Shown here: positions 16,717 to 26,624 of the stretch, one piece after another
How positions within the stretch are numbered: position 1 is the first letter of the stretch
Layout of the letters: every line of letters begins with the position of its first letter
Assembly: GCA_964601275.1 (NCBI GenBank)
Contig: CAZRMV010000002.1
Location: 310,001-374,000, forward strand
DNA: 64,000 bases
Direction of reading: 5' to 3'
From: JAOZPE01 sp964601275
GTDB taxonomy: Bacteria; Krumholzibacteriota; Krumholzibacteriia; JAJRXK01
Made by a program: the position numbers and the translations under genes
The notes under the pieces: model-generated
The model's database searches: none
What the model saw: the letters and a program-made list of their open reading frames with translations, nothing else
Told to the model about the DNA's origin: nothing

Positions 16717-17637
16717 ATGGAAACCCGCCACCAGCCGGTGATGTTGGAGGAGGTCACAAGGCTCCTCGGTCCCGGACCCGGTCAGGTGGTGGTGGATTTG
16801 ACTCTGGGTGGGGGGGGCTACAGCGCCGCCTTCCTGGAATCGGGAGCCCGGGTGATCGGGCTCGACCTGGACGAGGAAGCGGTCGCGGGCGCAACCAGGC
16901 GCCTCTCCTCCCACGGCGATCTCTTCACCGCTCGGATCAGCCCGTTCTCGGAATTTCCCGTGGTGCTGGACGAGCTGGGCATCAACCTCGTGGACGGCAT
17001 CTGCATGGACCTGGGTCTCAGCAGCGATCAACTCGAAGACAAGGGCCGCGGTTTCAGTTTCTCCGCTCCCGGCGACTTCGACCTGCGCTTCGATCCGCGG
17101 CGGGGCAAGCCGGCCGCGCAGTGGTTGCGCGGAGCGTCGGCCGCGGAAATCCAGCAATGGTTGAGCCAGTGGGGGGAAGTGCGCATGGCGGGCCGCATCG
17201 CGCGGGCCCTCCATCGGCTCGCCCGCAGCGGACGACGCCTGGAGACCCCCGCGGTGCGACAGGCCGTGGTGGAGGCGATGGGGGAACGGGGCCGCATCGA
17301 GCCGGAACTCGCCCGGGTCTTCCAGGCCTTCCGCATCCTGGTGAACGACGAGATGGGGGAGCTCGACCGGGCCCTCGCCGCGGTGCCCGAGCGTCTGCGA
17401 CCCGGGGGGCGCTTCGTCGCGGTCAGTTATCACAGTCTCGAGGACCGGCGGGTGAAGACCATGCTGCGCCAGGAGAGCCGGGGAGCGGCCGGGTCCCGTC
17501 ACCTGCCCGCTCCCTCGCCGCGTCCTCAGCGCATGAGAGTCTTGACCCCGCGTCCCGTGCGGCCCTCCGCCGAGGAGATCGCCCGGAATCCGCGGTCGCG
17601 TTCCGCACGCCTGAGAGCGGGAGAGAGATTGCCATGA
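16717..17637 (+). CDS. rsmH: 16S rRNA (cytosine-1402-N4)-methyltransferase RsmH
   Basis: The 306-residue protein shows the RsmH/MraW hallmarks: HQPVMLEEV at the N terminus, the SAM-binding DLTLGGGGYSAAFLE, GLDLDEEAV, GICMDLGLSSDQLE, and near the C terminus VSYHSLEDRRVK. It methylates N4 of C1402 in 16S rRNA and is a standard dcw-cluster member. Its stop overlaps ftsL as ATGA. The length is normal for the family. Confidence 0.97.
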   Translation: METRHQPVMLEEVTRLLGPGPGQVVVDLTLGGGGYSAAFLESGARVIGLDLDEEAVAGATRRLSSHGDLFTARISPFSEFPVVLDELGINLVDGICMDLGLSSDQLEDKGRGFSFSAPGDFDLRFDPRRGKPAAQWLRGASAAEIQQWLSQWGEVRMAGRIARALHRLARSGRRLETPAVRQAVVEAMGERGRIEPELARVFQAFRILVNDEMGELDRALAAVPERLRPGGRFVAVSYHSLEDRRVKTMLRQESRGAAGSRHLPAPSPRPQRMRVLTPRPVRPSAEEIARNPRSRSARLRAGERLP

Positions 17638-18044
17638 AGCGCCGCTCCACCACTCGTCCCCGTCGCCGCCGCCGGAGAAAGGCCCTGCGCAGCACCGCCC
17701 TCCTGGGGGTCGTGCTGGCCACTCTCTTCATGGCCTGCTGGGGCGCGAACCGGGTGGAGACCCTCGAACGTCAGCGAACCCGTCTGGAGCAGGAACTCCA
17801 GTACCAGAACGACGAATACTACCGACTGCTCGCGGCCTGGTTGCAGGCCACCGAACGGGAACGGATCGTCGGACGCGCCCGCGTCGAGCTGTCACTGGTG
17901 GAGCCCGCCGCTTCCGAGCAGGAGATCGTGGTTCTCCATCGGGTCGGCGAGGATTCCCCCGAACATCCCGTGGTCGACTATCTCGCCCGCGCCTTCGGGC
18001 GTTTCGGCGAGATCCGTGACGCGGCGGCCAAGGAGCAACGGTGA
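17634..18044 (+). CDS. ftsL: Cell-division protein FtsL-like
   Basis: The 136-residue bitopic protein has an Arg-rich cytoplasmic N terminus, one membrane helix near residues 20-38 (STALLGVVLATLFMACWG), and a coiled-coil periplasmic segment (VETLERQRTRLEQELQYQ). FtsL sequences are poorly conserved, so the assignment rests on size, topology and position between rsmH and ftsI. It should act with FtsQ and FtsB at the septum. No ftsB is visible in the window. Starts and stops overlap on both sides (ATGA and GTGA). Confidence 0.82.
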   Translation: MKRRSTTRPRRRRRRKALRSTALLGVVLATLFMACWGANRVETLERQRTRLEQELQYQNDEYYRLLAAWLQATERERIVGRARVELSLVEPAASEQEIVVLHRVGEDSPEHPVVDYLARAFGRFGEIRDAAAKEQR

Positions 18045-20074
18045 ATCCACGTTATTCGCGCACCCGCTTCCTCGTCTTCGCGGTCGCCGTCGCGGTCGCC
18101 CTCGGATCGGTCTTCGCGCGCCTGGCGTGGATCCAACTGATCGGGCATGAGAGGGCGCGCCGACAGGTCGGGGTGATGAGCGAGGATGTGCGGGAGCTGC
18201 CTCCCCGTCGCGGGGCCATCCTCGACCGTCTGGGCTATCCCCTGGCGGTGACCGAGAAGCGTTGGGAGGTGGGGGTGAGCCGGCCCGAATACTGGCGTGA
18301 TGCGGAGAACTCCCGCAAGCTCGCGGAGATCCTGGTCGACAGCGAGGAGCAGTCGGAGATCACCGGCTCCGCCGATCGGGGCGGAGAATCCCGCCGCCAG
18401 AGCCTGCACCGGCGGCGGGTCGAGAAGAAGGCCCGCTGGATCCGGAGGGTGCTGCGCCGGCGGACGTCCCACACCTATCTCCAGCGCAAGGCGGTCCTGA
18501 GTCCGCAGACGGTGGCTCGCCTGCGGGCCCTCCCGCATCTCTCCGTCGACCCGGTGCTCATCCGCAACTATCCCATGGATCAACTGGCGGCGCGCCTGTT
18601 GGGAAGGGTGAACCACCGCGGGAAGGGGGACGCGGGGATCGAGCAAGCGTGCGATGCCCTGCTGGCGGGTCGTCCTGGTCGTGTTCTCGAGCGCTTCGAC
18701 GCGGCCAACGCCAACGGTCCCATCATCTGCCAGGTCCTGGAGAAGCCCCGGCAAGGGGACGACATCATCCTCACCCTCGACCATCGCGTGCAGATGATCC
18801 TCGAGGAGGAACTCGAGACCACCCGGAAGGAAGCCGAAGCGCAGCGGGTGCTGGGAGTGGTCATGGATCCCCGCGACGCGTCGGTGCTCGCGGTGGCTTC
18901 GGCGCCCGGAATCCCGACGCGTTCGAAGCGCCCCTACCTGTCGAGCGAATGGCGCGATCCGGTGGTGCTCGACGCATACGAACCGGGGTCATCGTTCAAG
19001 CTCTTCACCGCGGCCTCGTTGTTCCGCCGCGCCTTGTGCGACACCGCGGAGGTCTTCGACGGCGAAGGACACCACGGACAGTACCGGAGCAGCGCCGACC
19101 TGGGCGGATTCATCTTCCACGACGTGCACCCGGTGGGATTGGTGAGCCTGCGCACGGCGTTCGTGGTGAGTTCCAATATCGTCTTCGGGAAGGCCGCGTC
19201 CCTGCTGCGGGCGGAAGAATTCCATTCCGATCTGCGCCGTTTCGGCTTCGGAATGCCGACCGGGTGCGGGCTGGCCGGAGAGAATCCCGGCATCTTGAGG
19301 GACGTCGCGTCGTGGTCGGGACGGTCCCAGGCCACCATCGCCATCGGACAGGAGATCTCGGTCACCCTGTTGCAGATGACCGCGGGGTACAGCGCGCTTC
19401 TGACCGACGGAACCCTGCGCGCGCCCCGCTTCGTGTTGGCCCGGCGCGATGCCCAGGGTCGGATCCACCCGGAATCGCCCCGCGTCATCCGCGAGAACAT
19501 CGTTCCTCCCGGAGTGCCACCGGTGCTGCGGGCCCTGTGCCGGGATGTGGTCGAAGAAGACTACGGCAGTGGAACTGCAGCAAGGGTAGAGGGCCTTGAA
19601 GTCGGGGGAAAGACCGGCACCGCCCAGGTGGCAAGGGCGGACGGAAAGGGTTACGAGAAGGACGCGTACACCGCGAATTTCATCGGGGTGGTCCCGGCAC
19701 TCTCTCCCCGCCTGCTCGTCGCCATCGTGGTGCAACGACCGAGCGTTCAGCGTCGTTGGGGTGGCGACACCGCGGCTCGATGTTTCTCGCGCGTGGTGAC
19801 CAAGATCCTCTCCAGCACCCGCCTTCTCGAACCGGGCTCGACCCGGGTCGTCGCCTCGTCCGCCGGAACGCCGCGAACGACCACCACCGCTCCCCGCTTG
19901 CTCGGCTTGTCCGCGGAGAAGGTTCGCCATCGGCTGAAGGAGAAAGGTTGCCGATTGGCCAACGCCGCGCCGTCGGCGGAAGCGAGGGTGATCGGACAGA
20001 TGCCGCCGCCCGGGGCGCCGGTGGCCCGCGGGGGAGAGATCCGCATCGCCTGGTCGGAGGTCTCTCCGCGATGA
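18041..20074 (+). CDS. ftsI: Septal peptidoglycan transpeptidase FtsI (PBP3) with C-terminal PASTA-like domain
   Basis: The 677-residue class B penicillin-binding protein has an N-terminal membrane helix (residues 11-30), a PBP dimer domain starting at PPRRGAILDRLG, and the transpeptidase motifs S317-S-F-K320, S377-S-N379 and K524-T-G-T527. The last 65 residues (LLGLSAEKVRHRLKEKG, then GQMPPPGAPV) look like a single PASTA domain. PASTA domains are common on such proteins in Gram-positives and in several deep didermal lineages but are absent from E. coli FtsI. The start is GTG, overlapping the ftsL stop (GTGA). It cross-links septal peptidoglycan with FtsW. Confidence 0.95.
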   Translation: MNPRYSRTRFLVFAVAVAVALGSVFARLAWIQLIGHERARRQVGVMSEDVRELPPRRGAILDRLGYPLAVTEKRWEVGVSRPEYWRDAENSRKLAEILVDSEEQSEITGSADRGGESRRQSLHRRRVEKKARWIRRVLRRRTSHTYLQRKAVLSPQTVARLRALPHLSVDPVLIRNYPMDQLAARLLGRVNHRGKGDAGIEQACDALLAGRPGRVLERFDAANANGPIICQVLEKPRQGDDIILTLDHRVQMILEEELETTRKEAEAQRVLGVVMDPRDASVLAVASAPGIPTRSKRPYLSSEWRDPVVLDAYEPGSSFKLFTAASLFRRALCDTAEVFDGEGHHGQYRSSADLGGFIFHDVHPVGLVSLRTAFVVSSNIVFGKAASLLRAEEFHSDLRRFGFGMPTGCGLAGENPGILRDVASWSGRSQATIAIGQEISVTLLQMTAGYSALLTDGTLRAPRFVLARRDAQGRIHPESPRVIRENIVPPGVPPVLRALCRDVVEEDYGSGTAARVEGLEVGGKTGTAQVARADGKGYEKDAYTANFIGVVPALSPRLLVAIVVQRPSVQRRWGGDTAARCFSRVVTKILSSTRLLEPGSTRVVASSAGTPRTTTTAPRLLGLSAEKVRHRLKEKGCRLANAAPSAEARVIGQMPPPGAPVARGGEIRIAWSEVSPR

Positions 20075-21579
20075 ACGCCCGGAAGATGTTCAGGGCCCTC
20101 GCCGAGGGTTTGCCGATGGAGCACCTGTCCGGCCCGGAGGACGCCGAGGTGACCGGGGTGAGCTGCGACTCCAGGACGGTGGAGCCCGGTCACTGTTTCG
20201 TCGCGGTGGAAGGTCACGCGGTCGACGGGCACGAGTACGTCGGGGACGCCATCGAGAGAGGTGCCGCGGTGGTGGTGATCCGCAGCGGACGGTCGTCGGT
20301 TCTTCCCGAGCTCTCCCGCGTCGCGTGTTTCGCCACCGAGGATCCACGGCACGCCACCGGAATCCTCGCCCGTTCCTACCGCGGGCATCCCGACCTCCAT
20401 CTCGAGCTTGTGGCGGTGACCGGGACCAACGGGAAGACCACCGTCAGCCATCTCGTCCAGTGGATTCTCCAGGGAACCGGCCGCGGATGTGGGCTGCTCG
20501 GAACCATCGAGTACGACACCGGCAAGAAGAAGCAGAAGGCGCCGTTGACCACCCCCGACCCCTGCGAGTTCTACCGCTTGCTCGACGAGATGCGCCGGGC
20601 CGGTCTGGGCGCCTGCGCCTTCGAGGCCAGCTCCCATGCGCTCGACCAGGAAAGGATCGGACCGGCCGAGATCGACGTGGCGGCGTTCACCAACCTCAGC
20701 CGGGAACATCTCGACTACCACCCGGATCTGCAAAGCTACCTGGGGGCCAAGCGGAGGCTCCTGGAGCGCCTGGAAGGCCCTCTTCGCCGCAAGGATCGGG
20801 GACATGCGGTGGTCTTCGTCGACGATCCCACGCTCGCCGGGGCCCCGTGGCCGGACGGAACGGTGCGCGTGGGTGCCGCCCCCAAGGCGGAGATCCGCCT
20901 GCTGGAGGCGGAGACCGGGCGGGAGGGAAGCCGACTGCGGGTCTCCGTCCTCGGCGAGCAGGTCGACTTCAGCACCCGGCTTCTGGGCTCCTTCAATATG
21001 GAGAACGCCCTGATGGCGATCGCCTGCGCCGCGGTGCTCGGGGTCGATCCCCCGGTGATCCGGGACCGCCTGGCCTCGGCGCCGCCGGTCTGCGGACGGA
21101 TGGAGCCGGTGGAACTGGACGGGGGGCCCCTGGTTCTCGTCGACTACGCGCACACGCCCGACGGCCTGGAGAAGGCGGTCACGAGTTGTCGCGGGTTGTG
21201 CGAAGGCAGGATCCACGTGGTCTTCGGGTGCGGCGGCGATCGGGACCGGGGCAAGCGTCCGCTCATGGCCGAGGCGGTCTGCCGCAGCGCCGATGAAATC
21301 TATCTCACCCTCGACAATCCCCGCACCGAGGATCCCCAGCAGATCTTCCGGGACGCCGAGGCGGGCATGCGGGAGGCGATCGCCCAGGGCCGGGCCCGCC
21401 GGATCGAGGACCGCTTCGAGGCGATTGCCGCCGCGCTGGCGGGGGCCGGCCCCGACGACCTCGTGTTGATCGCGGGAAAGGGCCACGAGAACCACCAGAT
21501 CCTGGGAACCACGAAACATCCCTGGGACGACCGCGCAGCGGCGCGCGATGCGTGGGCCCGGATGGAGGAGAAGGCGTGA
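20071..21579 (+). CDS. murE: UDP-MurNAc-L-Ala-D-Glu:meso-diaminopimelate ligase
   Basis: The 502-residue Mur ligase has the ATP-binding GTNGKTT at 118-124, EASSHAL, and DYAHTPDGLEKAV. The substrate-specifying DNPR at 415-418 marks meso-diaminopimelate as the amino acid added; lysine enzymes lack this motif. It acts in the cytoplasm on the muropeptide precursor, between MurD and MurF. Start and stop overlap neighbouring genes (ATGA and GTGA). Confidence 0.97.
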   Translation: MNARKMFRALAEGLPMEHLSGPEDAEVTGVSCDSRTVEPGHCFVAVEGHAVDGHEYVGDAIERGAAVVVIRSGRSSVLPELSRVACFATEDPRHATGILARSYRGHPDLHLELVAVTGTNGKTTVSHLVQWILQGTGRGCGLLGTIEYDTGKKKQKAPLTTPDPCEFYRLLDEMRRAGLGACAFEASSHALDQERIGPAEIDVAAFTNLSREHLDYHPDLQSYLGAKRRLLERLEGPLRRKDRGHAVVFVDDPTLAGAPWPDGTVRVGAAPKAEIRLLEAETGREGSRLRVSVLGEQVDFSTRLLGSFNMENALMAIACAAVLGVDPPVIRDRLASAPPVCGRMEPVELDGGPLVLVDYAHTPDGLEKAVTSCRGLCEGRIHVVFGCGGDRDRGKRPLMAEAVCRSADEIYLTLDNPRTEDPQQIFRDAEAGMREAIAQGRARRIEDRFEAIAAALAGAGPDDLVLIAGKGHENHQILGTTKHPWDDRAAARDAWARMEEKA

Positions 21580-22982
21580 GCTTCACCGCCTATGACATCC
21601 ACGAATGGCTGGACGCCGCCGATCAGCCCCACCGCCTGCTCCGGGCGGATGGGACGGCGTGGATCTCCGAGGGCGGTCTAGCCCGGCTGCGGCTCACCGG
21701 CGCGGTGATCGACAGCCGGCTGGCCGAAGCGGGAACCCTGTTCGTGGCGGTCCAGGGCGAGCGTCATCACGGGGCGGAATTCCTTCCCATCGCCCTGGAA
21801 CACGGCGCCTCGGCGGCCCTGGTGGAGAATCGGCTGCCGCAGGTCGAGGGAAGCGAGGTGCCGATCTTCCTGGTGGAAGACGGCCGGTCGGCCCTGGCCG
21901 CGCTGGCGAAGGGCTGGATCGAGGAGCACCGGCCGGCGGTCATCGGGATCACCGGAACCAACGGGAAAACCACCACCAAGGACATGACCCGGGCGGCGCT
22001 CGTCGATCGGGTGGTTGGCGCGAGCCCGGGCAACCTCAACAGCAGCTATGGCCTTCCCCTGGCGGTTCTCGGGCAGGACGACGGGGTGGAGGTGCTGGTC
22101 CTGGAGATGGGCGCATCCTCGCCCGGGGAGATCGCCGCGCTCTGCGCATTCACCCACCCGCGGGTGGGCTGCGTCACCAATATCGCTCCGGCCCATCTGG
22201 AAAGCTTCGGTTCGGTCGAGAACGTCGTCGAGACCAAGGCCGACCTGCTCCGCCACCTGCATCCGGAGGGCTGCGCCATCCTGCCCGCCGACGACGAACA
22301 CCTTCCCGCCCTGCAACGGGCCAATGCCGCACGCCGCGTGATCACCTTCGGCCGCTCCGCGAAGGCCGACGTCCGCCTCGAGTCCTGCCGCCAGGAGATC
22401 AACGGCCTGCGGGTGACCATCGACGGGGTGGAGGCGAGCCTGCCACTCTTCGGAGAGGTCAACGCCCTCAACGCGGCGGCCGCCTGCGCCATCGCCCGGG
22501 CGATGGAGATCCCCACTTCCGAGAGCCTTGCCGGCATCGCCCAGGCTCGCACCTCGGCGCACCGCGGCCGCATCTTCCAGCGGAGCGGCCGTATCGTCCT
22601 GGACGATTGCTACAACGCCAATCCGGTCAGCGTGAAGGCCGCCCTGGAGAGCCTGGCTGCACTTCCGGTGGAGGGCAAGCGCATCGCCGTCCTGGGCAGC
22701 ATGATGGAACTCGGGGCGAGCAGCACCCGCCTGCACCGGGAAGTGGTGGATCACGCCGAACGCCTGGGGATCGATCGTCTGGTCGGCGTGGGCCGGCAGA
22801 TGCGGTTCGCCATGCAACTTCCGACGGCCGATGAGGAATCGCCGAAGGAGCTGGCCCAGCGGCTCGCCTCCATGGTGGGCGAAGGCGATGCGGTCTTGTT
22901 CAAGGCCAGTCGCAGCATCGTCCTGGAGAATGTCCTCGAGGCGTTCCTGCACGAGATCGATCCCGACGGGGAGGGAGACTGA
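21576..22982 (+). CDS. murF: UDP-MurNAc-tripeptide:D-Ala-D-Ala ligase
   Basis: The 468-residue Mur ligase has GITGTNGKTTTKDM near residue 124, LEMGASSPGEI, and a C-terminal DDCYNANPVSVKAAL, all typical of MurF. It adds D-alanyl-D-alanine to the UDP-MurNAc tripeptide. The GTG start at 21576 overlaps the murE stop, and its stop overlaps mraY as TGATG. A ddl gene making the D-Ala-D-Ala substrate is not in this window. Confidence 0.96.
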   Translation: MSFTAYDIHEWLDAADQPHRLLRADGTAWISEGGLARLRLTGAVIDSRLAEAGTLFVAVQGERHHGAEFLPIALEHGASAALVENRLPQVEGSEVPIFLVEDGRSALAALAKGWIEEHRPAVIGITGTNGKTTTKDMTRAALVDRVVGASPGNLNSSYGLPLAVLGQDDGVEVLVLEMGASSPGEIAALCAFTHPRVGCVTNIAPAHLESFGSVENVVETKADLLRHLHPEGCAILPADDEHLPALQRANAARRVITFGRSAKADVRLESCRQEINGLRVTIDGVEASLPLFGEVNALNAAAACAIARAMEIPTSESLAGIAQARTSAHRGRIFQRSGRIVLDDCYNANPVSVKAALESLAALPVEGKRIAVLGSMMELGASSTRLHREVVDHAERLGIDRLVGVGRQMRFAMQLPTADEESPKELAQRLASMVGEGDAVLFKASRSIVLENVLEAFLHEIDPDGEGD

Positions 22983-24067
22983 TGTTCTACGAACTCGTCG
23001 ATCTCCTCCGGGGTTGGTGGGGCGCCTTCAACGTCTTCCGGTACATCACCTTCCGCGCCGCCTACGCGACGGTGACCGCGCTCCTGATCTGCTTCCTCTT
23101 CGGGGGGTGGGCCATCGCGAAACTCCGGTCGCTGCAGATCGGCGAGACGATCCGGGAAGTCGGTCCCGACCACCAGGTCAAGGCGGGAACGCCCACCATG
23201 GGCGGACTGTTGATCCTGGCCGCGATCCTCATCCCGGTGCTGCTGTGGGGCAACCTGCGCAATCCGCTGGTGTTGGCGGCAATGCTCTCGACCGTCTTCA
23301 TGGGCAGCCTCGGATTCCTCGACGACTACCTGAAGGTCGTGCGCCGCAAGCGGGACGGTCTGTCGGGACGATACAAGTTGCTCGCCCAGGGGGTCTTCGG
23401 ATTGGCGCTTGCGGTGTGGATGGTCCACAGCCCCGAGTACACCGGGATCGCCACCAGCAGCGCCCTGCCCTTCTTCAAGGGAACCATGCTCAATTGGAGC
23501 TGGCTGTACGTTCCGCTGGTGGTGCTGGTGTTCGCGGGCACCACCAACGCAGTGAACCTCGCCGACGGCCTGGATGGTCTCGCCGCCGGTCTCGCCGCCT
23601 TCTGTTTCGTGGCCTACGCGGTGCTCTCCTATGTCACCGGCAACGCGGTCATCAGCAACTATCTCAACATCCTCTTCCTGCGCGAGGCGGGCGAGCTGAC
23701 GGTCCTGGCCATGGCGGTCACCGGAGCCTGCCTGGGCTTCCTGTGGTTCAACGCGCACCCGGCGGAGATCTTCATGGGAGACACGGGCTCGATGGCCCTC
23801 GGGGGGGCCTTGGCCAGCCTTGCCCTGCTCATCAAGCAGGAGCTGCTCCTGGTGGTCATCGGCGGGGTGTTCGTCGCCGAGGCCCTCTCCGTCGCGATGC
23901 AGGTGGCCAGTTATCGACTGCGCGGAGGAAAGCGCGTGTTCCTCATGGCGCCGATCCACCATCACTTCGAGAAGCTCGGTTGGAGCGAGTCGAAAGTGGT
24001 GATCCGTTTCTGGATCGTCGGGGCGCTGTTCGTGCTCCTCTCGGTCTCGACCTTGAAGCTGCGGTGA
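22982..24067 (+). CDS. mraY: Phospho-MurNAc-pentapeptide transferase
   Basis: The 361-residue polytopic membrane enzyme has the family signatures KAGTPTMGGLL, FLDDYLKV with the paired Asp, NLADGLDGLAAG, MGDTGSMALGG and the HHHFEKLGW loop. About ten membrane helices are visible. It transfers phospho-MurNAc-pentapeptide to undecaprenyl phosphate to form lipid I. The ATG at 22982 shares bases with the murF stop, and its own stop overlaps murD as TGATG. Confidence 0.97.
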   Translation: MFYELVDLLRGWWGAFNVFRYITFRAAYATVTALLICFLFGGWAIAKLRSLQIGETIREVGPDHQVKAGTPTMGGLLILAAILIPVLLWGNLRNPLVLAAMLSTVFMGSLGFLDDYLKVVRRKRDGLSGRYKLLAQGVFGLALAVWMVHSPEYTGIATSSALPFFKGTMLNWSWLYVPLVVLVFAGTTNAVNLADGLDGLAAGLAAFCFVAYAVLSYVTGNAVISNYLNILFLREAGELTVLAMAVTGACLGFLWFNAHPAEIFMGDTGSMALGGALASLALLIKQELLLVVIGGVFVAEALSVAMQVASYRLRGGKRVFLMAPIHHHFEKLGWSESKVVIRFWIVGALFVLLSVSTLKLR

Positions 24068-25482
24068 TGCGTACCATGACGGCAACCGGAAGCATCCTGG
24101 CACGGGGGAAGAGCTGGCGCGGCGCCAAGGTCGGCGTGCTGGGTCTGGGACGCAGCGGACAGGCCGCGGCCGGGTTGCTGCTGGACGAAGGGTGCCGGGT
24201 CGTTCTCTTCGATGACCGCACGCCGCCGATCTCCGAGTCGTTGCAAGAGCGCCTGGAGGAAGGCGGTCACCGGCTGCTGCTCGGCGATTCCGCATCGGGA
24301 GCCGTCGAGATGGCCGAGCTCGACGCTCTCATCGTCAGCCCCGGAGTGGGGGAGGGCCACCCGCGGGTGCTCGCAGCCGAGCGCGCGGGGATCCCCATAT
24401 GGAGCGAGCTGGAACTGGCCTCGCGTCGCATCGAGGGCCCCATCATCCTCGTCACCGGAACCAATGGCAAGAGCACAACGGTGAGTCTCATCCACCACCT
24501 GCTGCAAACCGCGGGACGCCGCAGTCTGCTCGCCGGGAACATCGGCACCGCCCTCAGCGAAGTCGTCGAGCAGGCGGACCCTGATACGATCACGGTGGTC
24601 GAGGCTTCCTCGTTCCAGCTCGAGCGGATCGAGACCCTCCATCCGCAGGTCGCGGTTCTCTTGAACCTCGCTCCCGACCATCTCGATCGCTACCGCGATG
24701 TGGAGAGCTACGCCGCCGCCAAGCGGCGCATGCTCGAGAACCTCGACGAGAACGACACCTTCGTGTTTCCCGCCGGCGACCCGACAGCCGAAACCTGGAG
24801 CGCGGTCTGCTCTTCCCGCCAGCTCCGTTTCCAGCTCTCGGCGGACGCGGTGGGCCAGGAGGACGGGACCAGCCTGAAGGAAGGCTGGCTCGTCCAACGC
24901 AGCGGGGGGCGGGAGGTACGGGTTCTCCCCGCCTCCCGGCTGCCCCTGCTCGGCGCGCACAATCTCCTCAATTCCCTGGCCGCGCTGGCCGCGTTGCTTC
25001 CCTTCTCCCTCCCGCTCGAGCGCCTGAGGGAAGGCCTGGAGGGTTTCCGCGGTCTGCCCCATCGGGTGGAGGGAATCGGCAGGATCGACGGCGTGCTCTA
25101 TGTGAACGATTCGAAGGCGACCAACGTGCACGCCACCACCGCCGCGCTCGAAGGACTCAACGGGCCGATCGTGCTGTTGCTCGGGGGCCGGGGAAAGGGC
25201 GAGGACTATTCCTCCCTGAAGAACGCGATGGGGAAGGTGCGGGCGGCGGTGTGCTACGGAGAGGAAGGGGAGAAGCTGGCGAGCGCTCTCCTGGACGCGG
25301 TCGAGGTATGGAGGGCCACCGGCCTGGAGGACGCGCTCACAACCGCCCGGCAGATCGCCGGTGAAGGCGACGTCGTGCTGCTTTCCCCCGCCTGCAGCAG
25401 CTACGACGAGTTCTCTTCCTTTCAAGAGCGGGGAGAGTGTTTCCGCCGATGGGTTCAGCAGAAGATGGGAGGTGCGCGATGA
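24067..25482 (+). CDS. murD: UDP-MurNAc-L-alanine:D-glutamate ligase
   Basis: The 471-residue Mur ligase has an N-terminal Rossmann-like VLGLGRSGQAAAG, the ATP-binding GTNGKSTTVSL, EASSFQLERIETL, the VNDSKATNVHA block and LLLGGRGKGEDY. It adds D-glutamate to UDP-MurNAc-L-alanine. The ATG at 24067 overlaps the mraY stop; the longer frame back to 22831 only shadows mraY. A short N-terminal extension of about 17 residues precedes the conserved domain, so GTG or later starts are conceivable. Confidence 0.96.
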   Translation: MRTMTATGSILARGKSWRGAKVGVLGLGRSGQAAAGLLLDEGCRVVLFDDRTPPISESLQERLEEGGHRLLLGDSASGAVEMAELDALIVSPGVGEGHPRVLAAERAGIPIWSELELASRRIEGPIILVTGTNGKSTTVSLIHHLLQTAGRRSLLAGNIGTALSEVVEQADPDTITVVEASSFQLERIETLHPQVAVLLNLAPDHLDRYRDVESYAAAKRRMLENLDENDTFVFPAGDPTAETWSAVCSSRQLRFQLSADAVGQEDGTSLKEGWLVQRSGGREVRVLPASRLPLLGAHNLLNSLAALAALLPFSLPLERLREGLEGFRGLPHRVEGIGRIDGVLYVNDSKATNVHATTAALEGLNGPIVLLLGGRGKGEDYSSLKNAMGKVRAAVCYGEEGEKLASALLDAVEVWRATGLEDALTTARQIAGEGDVVLLSPACSSYDEFSSFQERGECFRRWVQQKMGGAR

Positions 25483-26624
25483 AGCACGCGGTGCTCCTTC
25501 CCGATCGCCGTCTCATCCTGTTGACCCTCCTGCTCGTGGGTCTGGGCATGATCCTCGTCTACGATTCGAGTTCCTACCGGGCGAGTCTGACCGGGATGTC
25601 CGAATTCGGTTTCGCCGCCCGGCAGACCCTCCGAGCGGTGATCGGCCTGGGGATGATGTTCCTGGTGGCCTGGCTGCCCTATCGGCTGGTCAGCGGTTTC
25701 GCCCTGGCCGCGCTTCCCTTTGCCCTCCTGCTGCTCCTGTTGACCGTGGTGGGCACCAGTTTCACCGCCTCGGCCTCGGGGATCACCCGCTGGCTCAAGA
25801 TCTTCGGGGTGGTGGTACAACCGGTCGAGTTGGTGAAGCTGAGCCTGGCCCTGGGTTTGCCCTGCTGGATCGATCGGCACCCGGAGGTGGCCACCGACGG
25901 TCGGGCCTTCCTCAAGATGGCCTCGCTCCCCTTCCTCGCGGTGTTGCTCCTGGCGATGCAGCCGAACTTCGGGTCGGCGCTGGCTCTGAGCCTGATGTGC
26001 TTGAGCGTGTTCTGGCTGGGAGGGGTCAAGGCCCGGTGGCTCTTCCTGATCGTCATGGGTGGCGTCCTGGCGTGTTGGCTGGCCACCACCCACGTGGGGA
26101 AGGTGCACGAACGGGTGGTCGCGTGGCTCGATCTCCTTCTGCGCGGCGAGCACCATTCATCCTATGGATACCAATCGTACCAGGCCCTGGTGGGTCTCGG
26201 CAGCGGTGGAATCCGAGGCGTGGGGCCGGGCATGAGCACCATGAAGTATCTCTTCCTTCCGGCCAGCCACACCGATTTCATCTACGCGATCCTCGGAGAG
26301 GAGTTCGGTTTCCTCGGTGCCGGGGGGCTCATCGTCATCCTGTTCTTCTGGTTCGCCCGGATGCTCAAGATTGCGCGCAACGCTCCCGACGGCCTGGCCT
26401 ATCTCGTCACCGTGGGCGTCGGGGCGATGATCATCAGCTACGCGGTGCTGAACCTGGCGGTGGTGGTGGGGTTGATGCCGGTCACCGGACTACCCTTGCC
26501 CTTCCTGAGCTATGGGGGCAGCGCGCTGATCACCAACCTGGTGGGAGTGGGGGCGGTTCTCAGCGTGACTCGCAGTCTGCGGCGGAGGCGTTCCCCCCAC
26601 GACCGATGGAGGGTGGGGTCATGA
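25479..26624 (+). CDS. ftsW: Septal peptidoglycan glycosyltransferase FtsW (SEDS family)
   Basis: The 381-residue SEDS membrane protein has about ten helices. It shows GITRWLKIFGVVVQPVELVK, ANFGSAL-like PNFGSAL, GGIRGVGPGMSTMKYLFLPASHTDF (the conserved extracellular loop), and LPFLSYGGSALI near the C terminus. It polymerises lipid II glycan strands at the septum together with the FtsI transpeptidase encoded upstream. Both ends overlap neighbours as ATGA. Confidence 0.95.
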   Translation: MKHAVLLPDRRLILLTLLLVGLGMILVYDSSSYRASLTGMSEFGFAARQTLRAVIGLGMMFLVAWLPYRLVSGFALAALPFALLLLLLTVVGTSFTASASGITRWLKIFGVVVQPVELVKLSLALGLPCWIDRHPEVATDGRAFLKMASLPFLAVLLLAMQPNFGSALALSLMCLSVFWLGGVKARWLFLIVMGGVLACWLATTHVGKVHERVVAWLDLLLRGEHHSSYGYQSYQALVGLGSGGIRGVGPGMSTMKYLFLPASHTDFIYAILGEEFGFLGAGGLIVILFFWFARMLKIARNAPDGLAYLVTVGVGAMIISYAVLNLAVVVGLMPVTGLPLPFLSYGGSALITNLVGVGAVLSVTRSLRRRRSPHDRWRVGS